Translations under genes and position numbers: made by a program
The notes under the pieces: generated by a model
Database searches by the model: none
Seen by the model: only the letters and a program-made list of their open reading frames with translations
What the model was told of the DNA's origin: nothing
Assembly (NCBI GenBank): GCA_963663605.2
Contig: CAXXVF010000002.1
Location: 1,302,001 to 1,366,000, forward strand
Origin: Sporobacter sp963663605
GTDB lineage: Bacteria > Bacillota > Clostridia > Oscillospirales > Oscillospiraceae
Direction: 5' to 3'
DNA: 64,000 nucleotides
Part shown: positions 59,701-64,000 of the stretch, one piece after another
Layout of the letters: each line of letters starts with the position of its first letter
Numbering within the stretch: position 1 is the stretch's first letter

Positions 59701-61903
59701 CTTTAGCGAAGTTTTCAAGCTCCGCGACCTTTGTCTCGGTGATGTCGTTGCCGGAGAAGCGGAAAAGGTTGGCGTTTGTGTCCTGCGTCCCGTCGATGGC
59801 CTTGACGCCGTCAACCCAGACGTAATCCTGCTCCCGTATGCCGGCCATTTCGATCGTGGCGCGATAAGTGTCCCCGATGTTTGAATAAATAAGGTCTTTC
59901 ATCGACGTGTCGTTATAGACCGTCTCACCGCCCGATGTATTGAGCGATTCGGTGGACGCGCCGATGTAGATCATGTCGTAGGTTTCGTTAATGTCCTCTA
60001 TTTTTCCGATGAACTCGCCCGTCGTCATGTGGACGACCGTGATCTGGTCGGCATCGAGTGAGAAGTTAAGCCATTTGCTCACCGTTTCGGCAGTCAGCCA
60101 TGTCGACGCGGTCACTTTGGCGGGCTCAAGGTCCAACACCGTGATGGCCGTTTTGGGATTTTGCTGGCGGCGGCCCCTGAAGTTGACGATATGCCGCACG
60201 GACGCGGAAACGGTGACGTTTTCGAGCATCATCTCCGTCTCGCCAGCGATCTCCCTAAGAAAATTCTCGTTTTGTATCTCCGCCAGAACATCCGAAAAGC
60301 CGCTTTCATACACCTGGGACGAAAACGTCTCGTTGAACAGGCCCGTCACAAGCGTCGATATATCCGGCGGGTTATAGGTGCTCTGCGTGTTGAACGCGTT
60401 GAAGCAATAGACGCTGTTGTTGACGAACGTCCTGTCCATGTCGGAATACATATAGTACAGCAGGAACCAGTTGTAATCCATCGCGCCAAGGCTCGTCTCC
60501 TCCGTCTCGTCAAAGCTGGACTGCAGAAGGAGCAGGCAGAGCTTCTCCATTCGGTTGATCTCCGACGGCCACGTCCACTGCGTGATATTTTCTACGATGG
60601 GATAGTCTATAATGACCGGATACCGGTCCGCTGCGAAGTTATAGATATCCACGGCGCACGCGTCCGGTATGTCGTTTGAATCCGTATAGACGGTCGTAAC
60701 GCCGCTTTGCGTTATGTCCGTACCCGAAGACAGGTAAATGAGGTCGGCCGCGGCGACGTCGCCCTGTGTGACGTCGCCGGCGGCGCGCACGGTGACCGTC
60801 ACGTTCAGCGCGCCCATGCTGGTGCTGTCCAGCCCGAAAACCTGCTTTTTAAACAGGTCGTTGTTTATAAATCCCGCTTTGTAATAGATATTATCGTAGT
60901 TGACCGTCCACGTCTCGCCGCCCTCGCCGGAATAGACGTAATTGCCGCCCGTCGTGACGTAGGTAAAGCTCGTGATCTCCCGCATGAAATACGACGGACC
61001 AGCGGCCGGTTCGGTGAAGCCGTCGCCGGGCGCGTCGTCGGCGTCGTCCGTCGATACGACGGCCTCGTAATTGTATTCCCCGGGCGCTCCGGTCTGGGTT
61101 GGGTCGACATAATAATACTGTATAAGTTCCGGATCCGTGATGTCGAAGCCGCCGGCCGCAATGACGTCGGCGACGGTCACCGCCTGGGGGTCGACCGTAT
61201 AGAAGCCGGATTCGTCCTGCGTATAAACGGCGTAATCAAGGATCGCGTCCAGATCCATATCCGGCGTGATCTCGGTAAAAACGGGATTATAATAGTACGC
61301 GCCGTTTTCATAGTCTGGCGAATCCGTATAGGCAAAATGGTAAATATTCTGGACAAAACCGCCGTCTGGCGCCGGCGCGTATGCATAAGCGGCCCGGTAG
61401 GGCCCGTCCTCCGATTGGGCGAACGTGCCGGTCATGGTGATGCTTTCCCGCACACCAAGCGCCATGACGTTCCAGTTTTCCGGGTCGTCGGCCTCGTACG
61501 TTTCGGTATAGTAGCTGTTGTTCTGCGCGTCGTAATAGGTATATCGGAGCGGCGTCGTTTCAGCGCCGCTCAAAACGCCCCTGTTCGCCAGGCGGCCGAA
61601 GAGATTGTTGACATAATCGCTCCGCTCCGCCGGAGACGTCAGCGCGGCGAGCGTTGATTTCCACCCGGAAACCGGCTCCTGCCCATCGATATAATAGCCG
61701 ATTGAAGCGCCGGCCGCGTCGGGAACGATCTCCAGGATGTTGAACGTGCCGCTCGCGGCGACGATCTCGTCTATATGCTTAAGGGACGCGGCATCGACGG
61801 TCATGTCTTTTGTATCAAGAGACGTCAAGAGCACCGAGAGCAATGAGACCGCGGCCGCAAACACGATGAACCTCGATATGCGTTTTGTTTTCCTCTTACG
61901 CAT
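56717..61903 (-). CDS. Giant secreted protein of DUF5057 type in a prepilin operon
   Basis: 1728 residues. Signal or anchor segment (ISRFIVFAAAVSLLSVLLTSL) after basic MRKRKTKR. The start FNILEIVPDAAGASIGYYIDG and the C-terminal THEQYFQINMNTDDIVVWY, DCVNAYYIYNKGNVTYSGVG and AKLFVNTMIAAYRAG fit DUF5057 as I remember it. Three internal segments (around 400-450, 660-780 and 1010-1110) look like Rossmann/GATase-type folds (for example YDMLIIGFNDCYDG with FTHDTTSL). It is extremely rich in Asp, Tyr and Thr. Follows two prepilin-type genes on the same strand, so it is probably a secreted or tip-linked partner of a type IV-like filament. Function unknown. Confidence 0.8.
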   Translation of the reverse strand: MRKRKTKRISRFIVFAAAVSLLSVLLTSLDTKDMTVDAASLKHIDEIVAASGTFNILEIVPDAAGASIGYYIDGQEPVSGWKSTLAALTSPAERSDYVNNLFGRLANRGVLSGAETTPLRYTYYDAQNNSYYTETYEADDPENWNVMALGVRESITMTGTFAQSEDGPYRAAYAYAPAPDGGFVQNIYHFAYTDSPDYENGAYYYNPVFTEITPDMDLDAILDYAVYTQDESGFYTVDPQAVTVADVIAAGGFDITDPELIQYYYVDPTQTGAPGEYNYEAVVSTDDADDAPGDGFTEPAAGPSYFMREITSFTYVTTGGNYVYSGEGGETWTVNYDNIYYKAGFINNDLFKKQVFGLDSTSMGALNVTVTVRAAGDVTQGDVAAADLIYLSSGTDITQSGVTTVYTDSNDIPDACAVDIYNFAADRYPVIIDYPIVENITQWTWPSEINRMEKLCLLLLQSSFDETEETSLGAMDYNWFLLYYMYSDMDRTFVNNSVYCFNAFNTQSTYNPPDISTLVTGLFNETFSSQVYESGFSDVLAEIQNENFLREIAGETEMMLENVTVSASVRHIVNFRGRRQQNPKTAITVLDLEPAKVTASTWLTAETVSKWLNFSLDADQITVVHMTTGEFIGKIEDINETYDMIYIGASTESLNTSGGETVYNDTSMKDLIYSNIGDTYRATIEMAGIREQDYVWVDGVKAIDGTQDTNANLFRFSGNDITETKVAELENFAKAGYPLILAGDFVSGGGINTGRVDSSSYMYQAMYKTYGNYGNVMARSFNNGSANSEELIQYLNVSKPGLNITSKPIDYEEVTGSTMTPADDGYYYLEYTFSIGNVTDPTPISTTYDCRLFIDNNADGRFAADEELGDIVVYRVSDGALILPLTDGGGETYALSADIEYRVTRQMPDDYVGIIPWKLEVIKNGADQIHASSEGYTRIAAGVDKETINVLQIMQADTYSSKLNLSEQLVTNGIYGQLIESLEDFDVSIDAIENDELEDIGSSGAILDYLDDYDMLIIGFNDCYDGIGENSAEAIVQYIATGKSVLFTHDTTSLSQVPSYTYPMVTQGDMPNAIELDGTDIIWNETTSEYASINGNVNWYGAESPTPPPYLKQDNPTYVVFLASDVDSANEEDYFSAKAGYSGNYEIYQINNIYSYNYVSYYKQTNVYSSTSLASFKNAHPGTIIYINCDSCGWDSWYYVRSYGWGTSYRFNLSVTIDATKFIGGSRYVCSDMSYSHDSGDKRPNRARSVDTEDYDWIVFCLSADSNPDDYRVVGTYDGAYYWINGRQYWPPEGAPFPSNVLYDDDPSDQYELGVLPHNDISSYWGYYFNTVIRDAVGLDRYGVTSTMQAREDGTLLKDIVDTSESMSYDDIAAVLACERSVAFAPNSGRSATVDEFQGYSNYALIRFAKSNNYNYTNNTYDKRETTNVSQVNKGQITTYPYNVNTLDFGGTDTTITGYGGSYMEIGMTHEQYFQINMNTDDIVVWYCLSSGGTSNNSYYDDVPNDCVNAYYIYNKGNVTYSGVGHTSDKDLYDGSHFNDPYYAEYVNEAKLFVNTMIAAYRAGEQSPTVSIKQDARGTADLTEKFMPYDDDNAEVLGTALDPMDNGRIIYYRISDPNIGQNKIITVSYFVGDADGSIDDAERMELPTYYVDGTPVGTVEVEGELVETLKGGYMYKIYLTNDCLDLLEPDDVYSIKFYVQITTHIGGNPMLPVHDSVELKKQQLFQLK

Positions 61904-61977
61904 TGTTGCGCTCCCCTTTAATACCTGCCGTGTGTTGACTGTTTTTTTACGCCCGGGCTGCCGCGCAGCGGGACGCC

Positions 61978-62619
61978 TTACTTTATGATCAAATCCCCGG
62001 AAACCTTTGAGGTCAGGCTGTCGCTGATCTCGCCGAGCGTTTTTACGGGGGCAAACGCGCTGATGTCCGTTACGGGATTTCGGAACGCAATCGTCTGAAT
62101 GCCCGTGTAAGATTCCCGTCCAAGTTCGTAATAAAGCGTTATTTTGATGGACCTGCCGTCCGGCGACAACTCTGCCGTGAACATCTCGACGTTATTGGAC
62201 ATCGGCTGTCCCGCGTCTTTGAAGAGGTACGTCGAGGCGTCTTCCTTGTTGAATTCCGTAGTGAAGCCCGGCTTTGTATACAGCATGAGGGTGTTGTCCT
62301 TGGCCGACAGCGCCAGCTTATACCCGTCGTATACCGTCTTTTCGCCGTTCGGGTTGACGTTGAAAAGATACAGTACGTCGTTTACGCCGTCATCCGCCGA
62401 AGCGACGGCTTCGCTGCAGTCGATAACGTATTCCTGTATCTGGCTCATCGCCAGCTGCGAATCGTACTGCAGGTTCAAGTCGTCCGAGATGTTCCTGTAT
62501 GTACCGGAGCTGATGCCGATGACGGCGCCCACCATAACCATGACGACCGCCAGGATCCCAAACGCCACGAGCAGCTCGACCAGCGTGAACCCTTTATTGT
62601 TCTTAATGCCCTTTTTCAT
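61978..62619 (-). CDS. Type IV prepilin/pseudopilin-like protein
   Basis: 213 residues. Short basic leader MKKGIKNNKG, cleavage site G10/F11, E15 (+5), then one hydrophobic helix (FTLVELLVAFGILAVVMVMVGAVIG), and a soluble domain with NISDDLNLQYDSQLAMSQIQEYV. That is the type III signal of PilD-processed pilins. No pilus ATPase or peptidase is in the window. The start overlaps the upstream prepilin stop by 4 bases; 74 bases separate it from the giant gene. Confidence 0.88.
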   Translation of the reverse strand: MKKGIKNNKGFTLVELLVAFGILAVVMVMVGAVIGISSGTYRNISDDLNLQYDSQLAMSQIQEYVIDCSEAVASADDGVNDVLYLFNVNPNGEKTVYDGYKLALSAKDNTLMLYTKPGFTTEFNKEDASTYLFKDAGQPMSNNVEMFTAELSPDGRSIKITLYYELGRESYTGIQTIAFRNPVTDISAFAPVKTLGEISDSLTSKVSGDLIIK

Positions 62620-63158
62620 GACGTGTACTCAAACTTCCCCGTATTCTCATAAAGCGTGATGGACCGTTCAAATCCGCCGCTTGAAATCGTGATAATCTTA
62701 TAGTAACTGGCCGGGTATTTCGGCGTATAGCCGGGTTCCTGAAGGTCCCACGCTTCCCCGCCGGTCCTGAAGCTGCCGTCGCTCCGGTTGAAGGCCAGCA
62801 CGATCCCGTTTTTGTCCAGTTCAAGAGCGCCCGCCACATCCGTTACTGTATACGTGATGTAAACCTTGCTGCTTGCGATCTTATTGCCGTCTTCAAATTC
62901 ATTGTCGAGTTTGACGCCGCTTTCATAGATATCGAGGTAGACCCCGTCGCCCAGTCTGTACAGATGTAGCCAGGAATCTTCCGTTTTGGTCATTTGCTCG
63001 ACCTTGGTTTTTTCCATGGCGCCGAAAAGGTATTTGGCGCATTGTTTGGCCTCGAAGCCAAAGATCGAATTGATCGACATCCACACGATGGCGCCGGCTA
63101 TCGAAATGATCGCGACGACAACCAGTATTTCTACAAGCGTAAATCCTTTGTTTTTCAA
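62616..63158 (-). CDS. Type IV prepilin/pseudopilin-like protein
   Basis: 180 residues from a TTG at 63158, preceded by GGAGAGGGGG at about 9 bases. This gives a four- to five-residue leader MKNKG before F6 with E10 at +5 and the helix FTLVEILVVVAIISIAGAIVW. The longer frame to 63236 has no good ribosome site and would spoil the leader. The soluble domain includes ITYTVTDVAGALELDKNGIVLAF. Minor pilin or pseudopilin by likeness. Confidence 0.85.
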   Translation of the reverse strand: MKNKGFTLVEILVVVAIISIAGAIVWMSINSIFGFEAKQCAKYLFGAMEKTKVEQMTKTEDSWLHLYRLGDGVYLDIYESGVKLDNEFEDGNKIASSKVYITYTVTDVAGALELDKNGIVLAFNRSDGSFRTGGEAWDLQEPGYTPKYPASYYKIITISSGGFERSITLYENTGKFEYTS

Positions 63159-63207
63159 CAGTCCGGCCCCCTCTCCGACAAAATGCGCGTTCGTCCTGAT
63201 ATTTGCC

Positions 63208-64000
63208 CTACTGCGCGTTCTTTGCCCAGTTTTCATAGGTCACGAGCGCATTCATATTCCAGCCGTAATCGCCGGACTGATCCATGGAGCTGTTGACCGG
63301 CGCGATATGCTCCGGATTGAGGAAACGGTAGGCGTACCAGTTCTCTGAAACCTCATATTCAAGCGCCTGCAGCGCGTCGGCGACCGCGGCCCGGTCCGCC
63401 GTTACGTCTGCTTTAAGTATGACATTGCCGCCCGCTATGATGAGTCCCGTAAACTCCCTGCTCACCGTGACGTTGCCCGCCGCTATGACGACATGAACCG
63501 TGTCGGGGGTGCCGCTGCCGACCGTATAGTCACCGCTTGAGGCAACCGCCTTGACCACGCCGTCATGATAATATAGCTCGCTCCCACCGAGTGCTTTGAG
63601 CTGTATATCGTCGACGTAGTACGCATACGGGGTCGCCGCCCCGCTGTCGCCGCCGTCGTCGGCCCTTGACAGCGTCACGCACAGATTGCTGAAGCTGTCG
63701 CTGATCGCCTCAAGCGTCGTGGGCGGGACGCCTGTCGCGCCGATCAGATCGAACGCGCCCGTCTCGTCATCGGCGGTATCGTACACGCCGCCCGCGCTGC
63801 CGAGACTCAAATCGTCGTCGAGCGCATAGCCTTCCGCGCAGTAGATATTCAGGTATTTCTGGATATCCTCCGCGTGTTCTGTGAAATAATCCGCGAAATA
63901 CGCGTTGGCGTTTTCGGCCGTCGGAAACTGCATGCAGAAGTAAATGAGGCGCGTGCCGTTTTCCTCCGAACCGACGATTTCGCGCATGCATAAAATATCT
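63208..64000 (-). CDS. Pilus-assembly-associated or secreted protein, 5' end cut by the window edge
   Basis: Only the C-terminal 264 residues are here; the frame remains open past ATG 63987 to base 64000 (DILCMREIVGSE). The visible part has a beta-rich region with AAGNVTVSREFTGLIIAGGNVILKADVTAD (repeated GNV pattern of a PilX-like or polymer-forming domain) and a C-terminal YEVSENWYAYRFLNPEHI. Cysteine content is low. It precedes the two prepilin genes by 50 bases on the same strand, so it belongs to the filament operon. Family not recognised with confidence. Confidence 0.6.
   Translation of the reverse strand, partial: DILCMREIVGSEENGTRLIYFCMQFPTAENANAYFADYFTEHAEDIQKYLNIYCAEGYALDDDLSLGSAGGVYDTADDETGAFDLIGATGVPPTTLEAISDSFSNLCVTLSRADDGGDSGAATPYAYYVDDIQLKALGGSELYYHDGVVKAVASSGDYTVGSGTPDTVHVVIAAGNVTVSREFTGLIIAGGNVILKADVTADRAAVADALQALEYEVSENWYAYRFLNPEHIAPVNSSMDQSGDYGWNMNALVTYENWAKNAQ

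Noticed and set aside
60707..61657. 316-codon plus-strand frame
   Set aside because: Same reason: antisense shadow of the giant secreted protein gene.

Overview
This window looks like a chromosomal segment of an anaerobic member of the Bacillota, class Clostridia. The basis is gene content: a trimeric NAD-linked [FeFe] hydrogenase next to a Rex repressor, a second PAS-containing sensory-type [FeFe] hydrogenase, a SCIFF peptide with its radical SAM maturase, a GerM-domain lipoprotein and several clostridial-type regulators. Base composition is moderately GC-rich, which produces many long antisense shadow frames. No rRNA, CRISPR array, transposase, integrase or phage gene was seen. One tRNA (Leu, CAA) is present.

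Layout. 1-6.2 kb (minus): operon for a GltD-like flavoprotein, Rex and HydC-HydB-HydA, with a near-consensus Rex operator and a large palindrome upstream. 6.3-10.9 kb (minus): a sensory operon of a small thioredoxin-fold ferredoxin, a HydS-like hydrogenase/PAS protein, a PP2C/SpoIIE phosphatase and a LysR regulator. Its upstream region carries repeated ATCGAT motifs that match the palindrome of the first operon. 11-13.8 kb: GerM-domain lipoprotein and an amino acid permease. 13.9-15.7 kb: SCIFF ribosomal peptide and maturase, separated by an inverted-repeat element. 15.9-25 kb: PLP decarboxylase, LytTR regulator plus leucine-rich-repeat protein, beta-lactamase-fold lipoprotein plus AraC regulator, and a PadR/DUF1700/two-SDR operon. 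25.2-28.1 kb: secreted M23 peptidase, two tandemly duplicated small proteins, an uncharacterised 155-residue protein and a zinc phospholipase C-like protein. 28.2-33.6 kb (minus): housekeeping run prmC, recA, recX, rimO, pgsA and a DUF2156 protein. 33.6-37.4 kb: two-component system and a DxDxDG-rich lipoprotein.

37.5-41.2 kb: miniature inverted-repeat element, phosphopantetheinyl transferase, zinc alcohol dehydrogenase, orphan solute-binding lipoprotein and tRNA-Leu. 41.2-44.7 kb: iron locus with FeoB, FeoA, a DtxR/MntR regulator and a small ferritin-like protein. 44.9-46.8 kb: Old Yellow Enzyme/FAD reductase. 47-50.1 kb: XRE-TPR regulator with a small membrane protein and an ABC transporter. 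50.2-54 kb: MacAB-like adaptor, ATPase and permease. 54-56.5 kb: PadR regulator, methyltransferase and a GNAT-GrpB fusion. 56.7-64 kb (minus): type IV filament-like operon with two prepilin-type proteins, one gene cut by the window edge and a 1728-residue secreted protein.

How the genes may work together. The first 11 kb form a plausible redox/hydrogen control circuit: Rex senses NADH/NAD, and the HydS-phosphatase-LysR set probably senses H2 or ferredoxin state. Both operons carry ATCGAT motifs 14 bp apart, which suggests one shared regulator, perhaps the LysR protein encoded between them. The far right end holds a poorly characterised pilin-associated giant protein. Function assignments rest on motifs read by eye; no database search was possible.
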